DNA of 64,000 nucleotides from Tissierella pigra (GTDB lineage Bacteria > Bacillota > Clostridia > Tissierellales > Tissierellaceae): contig NZ_VUNQ01000002.1 of NCBI RefSeq assembly GCF_009695605.1, forward strand, positions 1 to 64,000, in the 5' to 3' direction. Shown piece after piece: positions 53,952 to 63,891 of this stretch. Numbering within the stretch: position 1 is the first letter of the stretch; every line of letters starts with the position of its first letter. Made by a program: the position numbers and the translations under genes. The notes under the pieces are model-generated. The model worked only from the letters and a program-made list of their open reading frames with translations, had not been told where the DNA came from and did not search any database.

Positions 53952-53975
53952 ACTATATTTTTTTATCTACATGAC

Positions 53976-54004
53976 ATTTTATCATAGGAAAAAATCCTAG
54001 TCAA
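53976..54004 (-). promoter_or_regulatory. sigma-A-type promoter of the metK transcript
   Basis: Minus strand TTGACT, 17 bases, TAAAAT, about 25 bases ahead of the riboswitch. Confidence 0.8.
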
Positions 54005-54008
54005 CAAT

Positions 54009-54479
54009 TTAAAATATTGAAACTATACCATAAGATATAGTTAGTACTATAAGACCTGATGATACGACTCCTAGAGATATGGCCATTAATGACTTTTTAA
54101 AATCAAGCTTCAGCATAGATGCTATAACAGAGCCTGTCCATGCTCCTGTAGTAGGTATTGGTACAGCAACAAATATAAATAGTCCTATAAGACTATATTT
54201 TTTTATGGTCCTTGATTTTTTCATAGATCTTCTTTTTATCCACCCTATGGTCTTTGAGAAAATCACTGTTTTTTCAAAGAAAGACATAATAGGATAAAGT
54301 AACTTTAGTAAAAATGGAACTATGATTATATTCCCTATTATACCAAGAATTGCACTATGTACTGGGCTTAGACCTAGTGATATACCTAAAGGTATAGCTC
54401 CTCTTACTTCCACTATAGGTAACATGGAAAAGAAAATTACCATGATTTCTATCCTTAATTCTTCTATTAATTCTAACAT
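54009..54479 (-). CDS. small multidrug-export family membrane protein
   Basis: 156 residues with four or more membrane helices, COG2426 (Sm_multidrug_ex). The family features are PIVEVRGAIPLGISLGLSP near the N-terminus and GLFIFVAVPIPTTGAWTGSV later. Despite the name, drug export is not demonstrated; the fold is related to the DedA/VTT group. ATG 54479 follows TTTGGAGGAATATTT; the frame is open to 54497. Its stop is only five bases from the metK promoter. Confidence 0.88.
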   Translation of the reverse strand: MLELIEELRIEIMVIFFSMLPIVEVRGAIPLGISLGLSPVHSAILGIIGNIIIVPFLLKLLYPIMSFFEKTVIFSKTIGWIKRRSMKKSRTIKKYSLIGLFIFVAVPIPTTGAWTGSVIASMLKLDFKKSLMAISLGVVSSGLIVLTISYGIVSIF

Positions 54480-54649
54480 AAATATTCCTCCAAACATTCC
54501 GATAAATATATTATACCTTCAATGATTGAATTTTGACAATGAATAATCGCAATTTTTGTAAAAAACTTGCTTTATTTATGGTAAAATAATCAATATACGG
54601 TATATATTAGTTAAACCTTTAATTACAAAATAACATAGGAGATGATAAG

Positions 54650-56785
54650 GTGAAAAAGCTAAAGATGAAAAAATTTAAAAAAGAAAATTTAACACCCAAA
54701 ATGCCAAGCTTTAAAGTATCTCAACCTAGTGAGGAAAACCTTGACAACGTGGAAAATCAAAAAAGTAAGAATTCAAAAACCATTAAATTTAAGTTAATTG
54801 TAGTTCCCTTAGTATTTCTATTTATTACAATACTAGTAATTGAAGGTGGGACCTCTTATTTGTTTAAGAGGAATATATTAAATGCAAAGAAAACCAGTGG
54901 TTTTCAGTTAGCAAACCAAGTAATAAGTAGAATGAATGATAATGAAAGCTCTATTATGGCAATTACTGAAGTATTGGAAAAAAACATGAGAGCTACAGCA
55001 AATTCAGTAATAAAAAACCAAGATAATTTAAGTAATGAACTCCTAGATAATATTAAAGAAAGTTCTATTATAGATAATATCTATTGGTATAATGAAAATA
55101 TGGAAATGATATACTCAACAGTTCGTGGAGATATTGGATGGATTGTACCTTCTGATCATCCATTAGCTAACTTTATGCAAAGTTCTGATCTCGAAATGAT
55201 AGAAAAAGATATTAGACAAGATGCAGCATCTGAAAATGGTTCTTACTATAAATTTGGAGCAATAAAGGGACAAGGTGGAGCATTTGTTCAGGTTGCTATT
55301 TCTGCCGATAAAGTCCATGAATTAACTGAAAAATTTCAATATCAAAAACTTATAGATGATTTGTCCAGAGATTCTAGTATAGTTTATGCTGGATTTATAG
55401 ATCCTAATAATAAAATAATAGCTCATAGTAATAGTGATAAAATTGGTACAGAAATAAGTGATAGTAATATTATTGAGGCAATAAATGAAAGAACAGGCTA
55501 TTCCTCCATATTTGATAATGGAGAAGAAGTCTATGAGTTCGTAGTTCCTGCTAATATAAATGGAAAGTTTTCAGGTGCTTTGAATATAGCTTTATCTATG
55601 AAAGATACCAATGATGCAATTAATAGAAATATGATTATTGTTTTAATTGTAGGTGCCATTTCCTTTATTATTTTGGGAACCGTATTGTTTCTTATATCTA
55701 AAACCATTTCAGATAGTCTTAATATAGCAAAAAATCATTTAAATCTAATGGCATCTGGAGATTTTACCAATATCCTATCTCATAAGTTCCTTAGTAAAAG
55801 AGATGAGTTTGGAGAAATTTCTAATTCTCTAGGGAATTTACAAAGCTTTATTAAAAAACTTCTTAGTGATATGTATAATATATCTGATAACTTAAAACTT
55901 GCATCAGAAAAATTGGCTTCTACCAGTACTCAAACAACTATGGTATCCCAAGAAATTGCCAATACCGTGCAAGAAATAGCTCGAGGAGCATATGACCAAG
56001 CAGGAGATACAGAAAAAGGTGCCGTAAGTATAAATGTATTAGGAAACCTTATAGAAAAAAACCAAGAATATGTTGAAGAACTAAATAAAACTACAGATGA
56101 AGTCAGAACATTAAAGGATGAAGGTAGTGCAATAATTAAAGAATTAGTAAAAAAAACTAAAATGAATCAAGATTCTGTAGAAGAGATAAATCAAATTATT
56201 TTAAATACAAATCGTAGTACTGAGAAAATCCACAATGCCAGTTATATGATTCAAAACATAGCTAGGGAAACAAATCTTTTGGCTCTTAATGCTGCCATAG
56301 AAGCAGCTCGTGCTGGTGAGCATGGAAGAGGTTTTGCAGTTGTTGCAGATGAAATCCGTAAATTAGCGGAGAACTCCAATGAATTTACTAAGGAAATAGT
56401 AAATATAATAGAAGATCTAACAAAAGAAACAGAGTATGCAGTAGGTAATGTTGAAAAAGTAAAAGAATCTACAGAACTGCAAAGAGTAAGTGTAGAAACT
56501 ACTAATGATAAATTTGAAGGTATTGCAAAGGCTATTGAAAAAATTGGAGCAGCAATTGAAAATGTAAATTCTTCTGGTAATGAAATGAATAATAAAAAAG
56601 AAGAAATAATAAATATTATTGAAAGTTTATCTGCAATTTCAGAAGAAAATGCTGCTGGAACACAGGAAACTTCAGCATCTATTGAGGAACAAATATCTGC
56701 CATGTCAGAAATTGAACTTGCCTCAAAGAATTTACTAAAATTATCAGAAGAAATGTATAGAGACATATCAAAACTTAAATACTAA
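54650..56785 (+). CDS. methyl-accepting chemotaxis protein
   Basis: 711 residues. An unusually long Lys-rich cytosolic N-terminus (about 1-45) precedes membrane helix 1 ([20 protein letters not shown]). A Cache-type sensor follows (with [20 protein letters not shown]), helix 2 near residue 335 ([20 protein letters not shown]), HAMP, and the signalling tip [20 protein letters not shown]. The GTG start follows TAGGAGATGATAAG. It is monocistronic. No sigma-D promoter is evident upstream. Confidence 0.95.
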   Translation: MKKLKMKKFKKENLTPKMPSFKVSQPSEENLDNVENQKSKNSKTIKFKLIVVPLVFLFITILVIEGGTSYLFKRNILNAKKTSGFQLANQVISRMNDNESSIMAITEVLEKNMRATANSVIKNQDNLSNELLDNIKESSIIDNIYWYNENMEMIYSTVRGDIGWIVPSDHPLANFMQSSDLEMIEKDIRQDAASENGSYYKFGAIKGQGGAFVQVAISADKVHELTEKFQYQKLIDDLSRDSSIVYAGFIDPNNKIIAHSNSDKIGTEISDSNIIEAINERTGYSSIFDNGEEVYEFVVPANINGKFSGALNIALSMKDTNDAINRNMIIVLIVGAISFIILGTVLFLISKTISDSLNIAKNHLNLMASGDFTNILSHKFLSKRDEFGEISNSLGNLQSFIKKLLSDMYNISDNLKLASEKLASTSTQTTMVSQEIANTVQEIARGAYDQAGDTEKGAVSINVLGNLIEKNQEYVEELNKTTDEVRTLKDEGSAIIKELVKKTKMNQDSVEEINQIILNTNRSTEKIHNASYMIQNIARETNLLALNAAIEAARAGEHGRGFAVVADEIRKLAENSNEFTKEIVNIIEDLTKETEYAVGNVEKVKESTELQRVSVETTNDKFEGIAKAIEKIGAAIENVNSSGNEMNNKKEEIINIIESLSAISEENAAGTQETSASIEEQISAMSEIELASKNLLKLSEEMYRDISKLKY

Positions 56786-56793
56786 CTCTAAAG

Positions 56794-56830
56794 ACAGGAC
56801 AGAAAACATAAGATTTTTTGTCCTGTTTTA
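56794..56830 (+). terminator. terminator of the chemoreceptor gene
   Basis: Stem ACAGGACA/TGTCCTGT with a long A/T loop, followed by TTTTA. Confidence 0.75.
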
Positions 56831-56964
56831 AATATTCCTTTATAAATTCACATATTTTTAGAGATATATCTAGATATTTATAGATATACTTCAATTTATC
56901 TATATAATCTTAATTTCAATCTATATATCACCATTTTTGGCTATATACAGACTAATTTAACCTA

Positions 56965-56993
56965 TTGCATTTTTATCCAATCCATCGTATACT
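56965..56993 (+). promoter_or_regulatory. promoter of tRNA-Pro
   Basis: TTGCAT, 17 bases, TATACT, 46 bases ahead of the tRNA. A second TATAAT overlaps. Confidence 0.65.
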
Positions 56994-57038
56994 ATAATAG
57001 TCGAGTGAGTGACACAGACACAACAAACAATTAAATGT

Positions 57039-57115
57039 CGGGGTGTAGCGCAGTTTGGTAGCGCACGTGGTTTGGGACCATGGGGCCGGGGGTTCAAATC
57101 CTCTCACCCCGACCA
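57039..57115 (+). tRNA. tRNA-Pro (anticodon TGG)
   Basis: 77 bases with the CCA end encoded. The acceptor arms are CGGGGTG and CACCCCG. The D loop region is TAGCGCAGTTTGGTAGCGCA, the anticodon loop TTTGGGA holds TGG, and the T loop is GTTCAAATC. It can read CCN proline codons. Confidence 0.97.
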
Positions 57116-57117
57116 TA

Positions 57118-57155
57118 AAAAAAGAATTAAACAAAAGTTTAATTCTTTTTTATTT
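57118..57155 (+). terminator. terminator of tRNA-Pro
   Basis: A 12-bp perfect stem AAAGAATTAAAC/GTTTAATTCTTT with an AAAA loop and a T run after it. Confidence 0.9.
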
Positions 57156-57291
57156 TTTTGTCAATAGTCATTTGTTCCTAACTTGTAATATAATTGTAAC
57201 CCAATTGATATATTTAAACTATATAATAATACTTGGACAAGCAATCTTAGGCAGATTAGGAAAAAAAGGTAAATTATAATGAGGTGATTTA

Positions 57292-60153
57292 ATGAAAAAA
57301 AATATTAAAAAGGTTTTTGTGTCTATTTTAGCTGCTACAACTGTATTTACTTCAACTGGTCCAGCTCTTGCTGCTAAAATTACTGTAAACATGCCATATT
57401 CTATATATGAGAATGTAGAAAAACATAATATTTCTTCTGGAGTGGTCTATGAAAAAATAATGCGTTTTACCACTTCTGGATGGTGGAATATAAATGTACT
57501 TAGAATAGATTTGCTAGACCCTTATACTGAAATAAAAGGTCTATTTAATCCGAATGGCATTCCAAATAGAGACAAAGTTAGTTCCCTAGTGGAGAAACAT
57601 GATGCTGTAGCTGGAATAAATGGAGACTATTTCAATTACGCTCCTCTACCATCTTCTTTAGGAACTTTAATTAATGATGGTACAATAATATCTTCTCCTA
57701 TAGAAAAGGACTATGCTCTTCCTACCTTCTTCATAGACTTTTTAAATAATGCTAAAATAGATTATTTAGATAGAAGCATGGTGGCTACTAACTTATCTAG
57801 TGGAAAGAAAGTTGTTATAAATGCAATAAATAAGGTAACTACTAACTTTGAGGTTTTAACGCTTTTAGATAAAAATTGGGGCACTAAATCCATAGGAAAC
57901 AAATTTCATTCAGATTTAGTAGAAGTTGTAGTAGAAGATGATGTAGTAACAGATGTAAGAATTGGAAAAGAAGCAGTTAACATACCTCAAAACGGATATG
58001 TTTTAGCTGTAAGAGGAGAAGAAAGAAAGCAAGGATTAGATCAATTTGCCGTAGGCGATCCTATAGATCTTAAATTAGCCACTTCTCCAAGTACTGATGA
58101 AATCAAATTTGCCATAGGTGGCGGAAGTATTATACTTAAAGATGGGGAATTGTCCCTTACAAATATTAACTCTCAAGGAAATGCTCCTAGAACTGGAATC
58201 GGAATTAGTCAAGACGGAAAAGAACTTATTTTAGTAACTATAGACGGAAGGGATAAATCCTTCAAAGGAGTCAGCCAAGAAATGTTTGGTGCAATTCTAA
58301 GAGACTTAGGGGCATATAATGGATTAAATCTAGATGGCGGTGGTTCAACTACTATGGCAATAAAGCCAATTGATGAGCAAAAAGCCACTGTAGTAAACAA
58401 ACCATCTGAAGGAACTGAAAGACTTGTAGTAAATGGAGTTGGAGTATTTTCCAATGCTCCAGTAGGAGAACTATCATATATTAAAGTATCAACTGATGAT
58501 TCAAATATGTTTTTAAATACTTCAAGAGACTTTACAGTAAAAGGCTATGATGAATATCATAATCCAGTTGCAATAGATAAATCTAAACTAATATTCACTC
58601 ACGAAGGTGTAGAGGGAACTATAGATGGCAACAATTTTAAAGCTCTTTCAGAAGGTGTTGCTAAGATCAGTGCCAATTATGATGGTATAACTGCTTCTAC
58701 AGAAGTTAAGGTATTAGGTCCCGTTAGAGACTTAACTACTGATTTATCCAATTTCAATATGGACTTAAATAGTGAAAGAACTTTGCCTGTTTTTAATGGT
58801 AAAGATAAAAATGGCTATCAAGCCAAAATATATCCTAAAGACATTGAATTCACAACTATTAACAATATTGGAACTGTAAATAACGGGGTCTTCCATAGTG
58901 GTGACAAATCTCAAGCTGGAGTTCTAACTGCAAAGTTAGGAGACGGAGTTAAAAATATTATAGTAACTGTAGGTAGTTCTGGTAAACTAGTTGAAAGCTT
59001 TGAAAGTATTAACAATATACATTTCTCACCATACCCAGATGCAGTAAAAGGTAGTGTATCTTTAAGTCAGGATGTAAAAGAGGGTAAATCTTCACTATCT
59101 CTAAAATATGATTTCTCTGGTGGAACTGGTACTAGAGCTGCTTATATTAATTTCGGAACAGGAGATAAAAAGGGACTAACTATAGCTGGTGTGCCAAAGA
59201 AACTTGGTATTTGGGTTAAAGGCGATGGTAGTGGTACATGGCTAAGAGGTACTTTAAAGGACAGTAAAGGAAAAGAACATACTATAGACTTTACAAAGAA
59301 TATAGATTTTAGTGACTGGAGATTTGTAGAAGCTACAATTCCTTCTAATATTTCATACCCTATTATTTTAGAACGAATTTATCCTGTGGAAACAGATAGT
59401 TTAAAAGCACCAGCAGGAGAATTATTACTTGATGGATTAACAGCTTTTTATCCACCTACATTAGGCAATGTAGTAATGCCTACACCAAGCTCATTAAAAG
59501 ATGATAAAAATGTTAAGTCCAATGTTGAAGATAATGGTTTTACATTTGCTGTAGCAGCAGAACCAAAGAAATTAGATGAACTTGTAAAATATGATGCTAG
59601 TTCAAAAATTAAAGCTAGAATAAATAAAAGTAAAATAGCTGTTTTCTTAAATAGCGTATCAAAAGAATTTTCAAATGGATTAAACAACTATGCAAGAATA
59701 GACGCTTCAAGTGGTTATAAAAAGGATAAACATAAAGAGGTTGTTTTCATAAGTGTAAATACTGACAAAAAAGGTATTAGGGCAACTAATGCTAGTCAAT
59801 GGAATAATCTTAAAAATGATTTATCTAAAATACAGGAAGATAATATTGTACTATTCTTTACTACTCCAATATTTGGAGATAATGGATTTGAAGATAAACT
59901 AGAAGCAGATTTACTTCACAGTTATTTAGTAGAAGCCCACGAGAGAGGTAAAAATGTATTCGTAGTCCATGGTGGAAGCTATAATGCTTCTGATTTAAAA
60001 GATGGTATAAGATATATTTCTCTAAATACAAAAACACCAACAAAAGCTGATGAAATATACGACTTAGGTATTGTAGAATTTGTGGTAAATGGCAAGAATA
60101 TGACTTATACAATTTCCCCCTTATTTGAAAAACCGGGAGTCAAAGTAAAATAA
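57292..60153 (+). CDS. secreted phosphodiester glycosidase (NAGPA-like) family protein
   Basis: 953 residues. The signal peptide covers 1-27 (ends ALAAK). The NAGPA-like domain (PF09992 type) spans about 60-390: VAGINGDYFNYAPLPSSLGT, FAIGGGSIILKDG, APRTGIGISQDGKELILVTID and GAYNGLNLDGGGSTTMA are its landmarks. A Big-like immunoglobulin region follows (400-570), then a beta-sandwich near 575-730 of the carbohydrate-binding type. The C-terminal 200 residues look like a metallophosphoesterase-related module (FISVNTDKKGI, NIVLFFTTPIFGDNGF, VFVVHGG), but without clear metal ligands. It probably acts on wall or capsule glycan phosphodiesters. There is no anchor motif. Confidence 0.85.
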   Translation: MKKNIKKVFVSILAATTVFTSTGPALAAKITVNMPYSIYENVEKHNISSGVVYEKIMRFTTSGWWNINVLRIDLLDPYTEIKGLFNPNGIPNRDKVSSLVEKHDAVAGINGDYFNYAPLPSSLGTLINDGTIISSPIEKDYALPTFFIDFLNNAKIDYLDRSMVATNLSSGKKVVINAINKVTTNFEVLTLLDKNWGTKSIGNKFHSDLVEVVVEDDVVTDVRIGKEAVNIPQNGYVLAVRGEERKQGLDQFAVGDPIDLKLATSPSTDEIKFAIGGGSIILKDGELSLTNINSQGNAPRTGIGISQDGKELILVTIDGRDKSFKGVSQEMFGAILRDLGAYNGLNLDGGGSTTMAIKPIDEQKATVVNKPSEGTERLVVNGVGVFSNAPVGELSYIKVSTDDSNMFLNTSRDFTVKGYDEYHNPVAIDKSKLIFTHEGVEGTIDGNNFKALSEGVAKISANYDGITASTEVKVLGPVRDLTTDLSNFNMDLNSERTLPVFNGKDKNGYQAKIYPKDIEFTTINNIGTVNNGVFHSGDKSQAGVLTAKLGDGVKNIIVTVGSSGKLVESFESINNIHFSPYPDAVKGSVSLSQDVKEGKSSLSLKYDFSGGTGTRAAYINFGTGDKKGLTIAGVPKKLGIWVKGDGSGTWLRGTLKDSKGKEHTIDFTKNIDFSDWRFVEATIPSNISYPIILERIYPVETDSLKAPAGELLLDGLTAFYPPTLGNVVMPTPSSLKDDKNVKSNVEDNGFTFAVAAEPKKLDELVKYDASSKIKARINKSKIAVFLNSVSKEFSNGLNNYARIDASSGYKKDKHKEVVFISVNTDKKGIRATNASQWNNLKNDLSKIQEDNIVLFFTTPIFGDNGFEDKLEADLLHSYLVEAHERGKNVFVVHGGSYNASDLKDGIRYISLNTKTPTKADEIYDLGIVEFVVNGKNMTYTISPLFEKPGVKVK

Positions 60154-60196
60154 AAACAACTCCGATTTCTGATAATCAGAAATCGGAGTTGTTTTT
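60152..60196. terminator. bidirectional terminator between exoprotein gene and flgJ
   Basis: A perfect stem of about 21 bp (AAAAACAACTCCGATTTCTGA and its complement) with a 3-base loop and A/T runs at both ends. The genes on both sides converge. Confidence 0.93.
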
Positions 60197-60206
60197 ATTT
60201 GCAAAT

Positions 60207-60536
60207 TTACAATCTTACATTTCCATTTTTAAATTGTTCATAAAGCATCTTTGCTATTCCTATACCATTATTTCCGTTGGACATCTCCTTAGATAATTCC
60301 TCTAAGTACATTTCCTCAAATATTTGAGTTCCTTGAGATTTTTCTATGAAGCCATTATTATCTGGAACAGTTTTTTTCATTTCTTTTAACATCATATAGG
60401 TAAATATACTTTCAAATTCCTTACATACTTCCATTAATTCCTTATCTTCGCCATCTTTAAGGTTTTCTGCCTTTTTCTGAATCATGGAAGGATCTTTATC
60501 TACATTTATAATATTATTATTTGGTAATATATTCAT
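60207..60536 (-). CDS. flgJ: FlgJ-type rod-binding protein (rod-cap domain only)
   Basis: 109 residues, only the N-terminal rod-binding domain: LMEVCKEFESIFTYMMLKEM, then GTQIFEEMYLEELSKEMSNG and the final GIGIAKMLYEQFKNG. The muramidase domain of proteobacterial FlgJ is missing, as in other Firmicutes. It follows flgG with 11 bases between, in the operon headed by flgF. Confidence 0.9.
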   Translation of the reverse strand: MNILPNNNIINVDKDPSMIQKKAENLKDGEDKELMEVCKEFESIFTYMMLKEMKKTVPDNNGFIEKSQGTQIFEEMYLEELSKEMSNGNNGIGIAKMLYEQFKNGNVRL

Positions 60537-60547
60537 CTAATCACCTA

Positions 60548-61342
60548 TTATCTTTTTAAATTATTTGCAATCTGCATCATTTCGTCAGAAGTAGATATGG
60601 TCTTTGAATTAATTTCATATGCTCTTTGAGCTGTAATCATCTTTACCATTTCGTCTACAACTTGAACATTTGATGCTTCTAAATATCCTTGAACTACTTT
60701 CGTACTCATTTCTTCTGCTTCTAGTAAAATTTCTTCTCCCGAAGCAGTTGTTGCTCTGTAAAGGTTTTGTCCTTCAGCTTGAAGCCCCTCTGGATTCATA
60801 AAATTAACTAACATTAGTCTTCCTATCTCAACATTTTCATCATCTTCATCTAATCCATAGACATATCCTAGTTCATCAACAGTTATATCCTTTAATCCTA
60901 AATCAAAAGTAATTAAATCCTCATCTTCACTAAGTACAAAATATCCTTCTGAAGTAACTAAAGTAGCTTCATCTCCATCTACACTTAATTTAAATCCACC
61001 ATCTCTAGTATATCTTATATCTTCATTAGGCATCATCACTGCAAAGAAACCTTCTCCATTTAATGCAAAATCAAAGGTATTTTGAGTATCTATAAAAGAC
61101 CCTGTTCTAAAGTCTCTTTTAGTAGCCACAGGCATAGAACCATGTCCTACTTCTAAATTTACCGGTCTTCCACCTTCGTCGTTTATATTAGCTCTTTTTA
61201 GATTTGTATAAAATAAATCTTTAAATTCTGCTCTTTGTACTTTATAGCTTGTTGTATTCACATTGGCTAAGTTATTTGATATAGTATCTATATTAAATTG
61301 CTGTGCCTTCATACCTGTTGCCGCAGTCCATAATGATCTCAT
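60548..61342 (-). CDS. flgG: flagellar distal rod protein FlgG-like (FlhP)
   Basis: 264 residues. N-terminal rod signature MRSLWTAATGMKAQQFNIDT with ISNNLANVNTTSYKVQRAEF, and C-terminal GYLEASNVQVVDEMVKMITAQRAYEINSKT. The central D1 part has FDFALNGEGFFAVMM. The gene order mbl-flgF-flgG matches mbl-flhO-flhP in B. subtilis. The ribosome site lies within the short gap to flgF. Confidence 0.94.
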   Translation of the reverse strand: MRSLWTAATGMKAQQFNIDTISNNLANVNTTSYKVQRAEFKDLFYTNLKRANINDEGGRPVNLEVGHGSMPVATKRDFRTGSFIDTQNTFDFALNGEGFFAVMMPNEDIRYTRDGGFKLSVDGDEATLVTSEGYFVLSEDEDLITFDLGLKDITVDELGYVYGLDEDDENVEIGRLMLVNFMNPEGLQAEGQNLYRATTASGEEILLEAEEMSTKVVQGYLEASNVQVVDEMVKMITAQRAYEINSKTISTSDEMMQIANNLKR

Positions 61343-61348
61343 ATTATT

Positions 61349-62392
61349 TTACACCCTTCCTATTTCAGTAGCTGCTTTTTCTAACATTTCATCCTGCATC
61401 TTAATTGCCTTTTGTCCTGCTTCAAATTCCCTAAGTAAATTTATCATTTCAACCATTCCAGATATTGAGTTCATATTAGAACCTTCAAGATAACCTTGTA
61501 ATACTTCTCCATTAAATGGATTTTCTTCTATATTAGCATTTTCTACTCCATAAAAAAGATTATCTCCCATTTTTCTAAGAAATTCTTTATTATTTATATT
61601 AACTATATCTAAGGTATCTATGGTATTTCCATCAACTTGAATGAGTCCATTAGCTAAAATATCTACATTACCACCGTTTAAAGGAATCGCACCATTTCTT
61701 CCAAGTACTCTTCTGCCATCTAAATCTGTAAGATAACCGTCAGTTATGGAGAATGAACCATTTCTAGTATATAGAGTTTGTCCTTCTCCTTGGATTTTGA
61801 AAAATCCATCTCCCTTTATGGCTAAATCCAATTTTCCACCTGTATCCATCATTCCACCATGAGTGAAATCAGTAAATATCTTCTGAAATCTTACTCCTCC
61901 ACTCATAGTACCTACAACATAAGGAGGTGGAGTAAATACTAAGCCTTGAAGTAGATTTTCCATATCTCCTCCTTGCTGTACTCTGTTTCCACTCTGGTCG
62001 ATTAAATAATTTTCATAATCTGTTTTATTCTCACCCATTAAATCTTTATAATGGGTTTTTAAATTCCCTTCTTCATCAGCTACAACTTTTATTTCCTTTA
62101 CATAAGACTTTCCCCTAGAAGTTTCTAAAACAAAGTATCCTTCTTCTGTTCTAGCAGTATGAACTCCATTATTATTTTCATAAGTTATGTTATTTTCCCC
62201 AGGTATATTTCTCAACTCTGGAGTTTTACTCATCTTTACCAATAACTTTTCAGGAAAAGACTCAGAAAGAGAAATATCCTTTTTATATCCTACTGTATTT
62301 ACATTGGCTAAATTATTTGACAAAACATCTAGCTTTTTTTGGTTGGTCACTAAAGAAGTAGCTCCAATATATAGACCTCTATTCATATTCAT
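61349..62392 (-). CDS. flgF: flagellar rod protein FlgF-like (FlhO)
   Basis: 347 residues, longer than FlgG because of an enlarged middle part. The N-terminus MNRGLYIGATSLVTNQKKLD with VLSNNLANVNTVGYKKD and the C-terminus GYLEGSNMNSISGMVEMINLLREFE are family landmarks. ATG 62392 follows AGGATGTG; ATG 62386 is also possible. It is the first gene after a sigma-D promoter that lies in the end of mbl. Confidence 0.92.
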   Translation of the reverse strand: MNMNRGLYIGATSLVTNQKKLDVLSNNLANVNTVGYKKDISLSESFPEKLLVKMSKTPELRNIPGENNITYENNNGVHTARTEEGYFVLETSRGKSYVKEIKVVADEEGNLKTHYKDLMGENKTDYENYLIDQSGNRVQQGGDMENLLQGLVFTPPPYVVGTMSGGVRFQKIFTDFTHGGMMDTGGKLDLAIKGDGFFKIQGEGQTLYTRNGSFSITDGYLTDLDGRRVLGRNGAIPLNGGNVDILANGLIQVDGNTIDTLDIVNINNKEFLRKMGDNLFYGVENANIEENPFNGEVLQGYLEGSNMNSISGMVEMINLLREFEAGQKAIKMQDEMLEKAATEIGRV

Positions 62393-62419
62393 CACATCCT
62401 AAACATTATATCTATTATA

Positions 62420-62447
62420 TTATCGGCTGATTTTATAAAAGACTTTA
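62420..62447 (-). promoter_or_regulatory. sigma-D (FliA) promoter of flgF-flgG-flgJ
   Basis: Minus strand TAAA, 16 bases, GCCGATAA. It overlaps the last bases of mbl and again shows CTAAAGT, as at hag and flgM. Confidence 0.9.
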
Positions 62448-63467
62448 GCGTATATATTTTTTTGGTGTACTAGCTTCTACCACATTAGAATCAAGGTATT
62501 GTATCCATTCCAATGCCTTACCTGTACCTCTTGCAACAGATGAAACTGGCTCATCTGCTATATGAACTGGAATTCCCGTTCTTTCCGATATCAGCTTATC
62601 TAATCCATGAAGAAGTGCTCCTCCTCCAGTCATAAGTATTCCTCTATTACTAATATCTGCTGCTAATTCTGGTGGTGTTCTTTCAAGAACTATATGAACT
62701 GTATCTATAATTTCTTGTATAGGTTCTTTAAGAGCTTGAAGCATATCATCTGAGGATACATTTATAGTTATAGGCAGACCTGTTAATAAATTCCTTCCTC
62801 TTACTTCCTTAAACCTTTCTTCTCCCATCTCATAGGCAGAACCTATATTGAGTTTTAGTTCCTCAGCTGATCTTTCTCCTATCATCATATTAAATTTTTT
62901 TCTAATATATTTGGAAATAGATTCATCCCATTCATCGCCAGCTATTTTTATGGAACGACTAACAACAATACCTCCTAAGGAAATCACAGCTACATCTGTA
63001 GTACCTCCACCAATATCAATTACCATATTGCCAGTTGGCTCTGTAATATCTACTCCTGCTCCTATGGCAGCAGCAATTGGTTCTTCTATTATATAAGTTT
63101 TTATAGCCCCTGCCTGAGTACTAGCTTCTATAACTGCTCGTTTTTCTACTTCAGTTATTCCACTAGGTACACACACTATTACTCTAGGCTTTAAAATATA
63201 CTTACCTATTGCTTTTTGTATAAAATATTTTATCATTCTTTCAGTTATATCATAATCAGATATTACTCCATCTCTCATAGGTCTAATAGCTGTAATATTT
63301 CCTGGAGTTCTACCTAACATTCTTCTAGCCTCTTCTCCAACTGCTAGAAGCTTGTTTGTATTTTGATCTATAGCAACAACTGAAGGTTCTTGTAATACTA
63401 CTCCTTTACCTTTTACATATACTAAAACGCTTGCAGTACCTAAATCTATTCCTATATCCGCTCTCAC
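62445..63467 (-). CDS. mbl: MreB-like actin homologue Mbl
   Basis: 340 residues of the MreB/Mbl family. The actin-fold ATP-binding motifs are [38 protein letters not shown] and [13 protein letters not shown]. It polymerises on the inner membrane to guide sidewall synthesis. GTG 63467 follows AAGGAGGTTAGTAGTAAC. It follows spoIIID with the same strand, as in Bacillus, where Mbl lies between spoIIID and flhO. Confidence 0.95.
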   Translation of the reverse strand: MRADIGIDLGTASVLVYVKGKGVVLQEPSVVAIDQNTNKLLAVGEEARRMLGRTPGNITAIRPMRDGVISDYDITERMIKYFIQKAIGKYILKPRVIVCVPSGITEVEKRAVIEASTQAGAIKTYIIEEPIAAAIGAGVDITEPTGNMVIDIGGGTTDVAVISLGGIVVSRSIKIAGDEWDESISKYIRKKFNMMIGERSAEELKLNIGSAYEMGEERFKEVRGRNLLTGLPITINVSSDDMLQALKEPIQEIIDTVHIVLERTPPELAADISNRGILMTGGGALLHGLDKLISERTGIPVHIADEPVSSVARGTGKALEWIQYLDSNVVEASTPKKYIR

Positions 63468-63563
63468 GTTACTACTAACCTCCTTATTTATCCTTATCTA
63501 ATATAGTATTCTACATTAATTTTAAAACTCCTTCTTTTTTTGGAGATTTTTGTCAAAAAATTT

Positions 63564-63590
63564 AAAAGTCCCAACTATGGGACTCTTTTA
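63564..63590 (-). terminator. terminator of spoIIID
   Basis: Stem AGTCCC/GGGACT plus flanking A-T pairs with one mismatch, followed on the minus strand by TTTTAAATTTTTT. It is immediately at the stop codon. Confidence 0.8.
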
Positions 63591-63842
63591 TTCATTAGAT
63601 ACGCTATACTTTAATTTAGTTGCTTCTCCGCCTCTTATATGTCTCTCTGACTTATTAAAATCTAATAAGTTCTTTACGCTATCGGCTAAGTTTGGATTTA
63701 TCTTTGGCAATCTTTCTGTTAAATCTTTATGAATCGTTGATTTGCTGCACCCAAAAGCTTTAGCTGTATCCCGAACAGTACTTTTATTCGCAATTATATA
63801 TTTTGCAACTTCTAGTGTTCGTTCCTCTATATAATCTTTCAC
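63588..63842 (-). CDS. spoIIID: sporulation transcriptional regulator SpoIIID
   Basis: 84 residues, the exact family size. The N-terminus EERTLEVAKYIIANKSTVRDTAKAFGCSKSTIHKDLTERL is the helix-turn-helix, with a C-terminal basic tail around NKSERHIRGGEATKLKY. It adjusts mother-cell gene expression during spore formation. GTG 63842 follows AGGGGGGTTGGTAA. Its presence establishes a spore-forming lineage. Confidence 0.97.
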   Translation of the reverse strand: MKDYIEERTLEVAKYIIANKSTVRDTAKAFGCSKSTIHKDLTERLPKINPNLADSVKNLLDFNKSERHIRGGEATKLKYSVSNE

Positions 63843-63891
63843 TTACCAACCCCCCTGACTTTTTGGGTATTCACTAAATATTTATGCACTT

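Noticed and set aside
57055-57279. A 74-residue frame covering the tRNA
   Set aside because: It begins inside tRNA-Pro and runs through its terminator, so it is not a gene.
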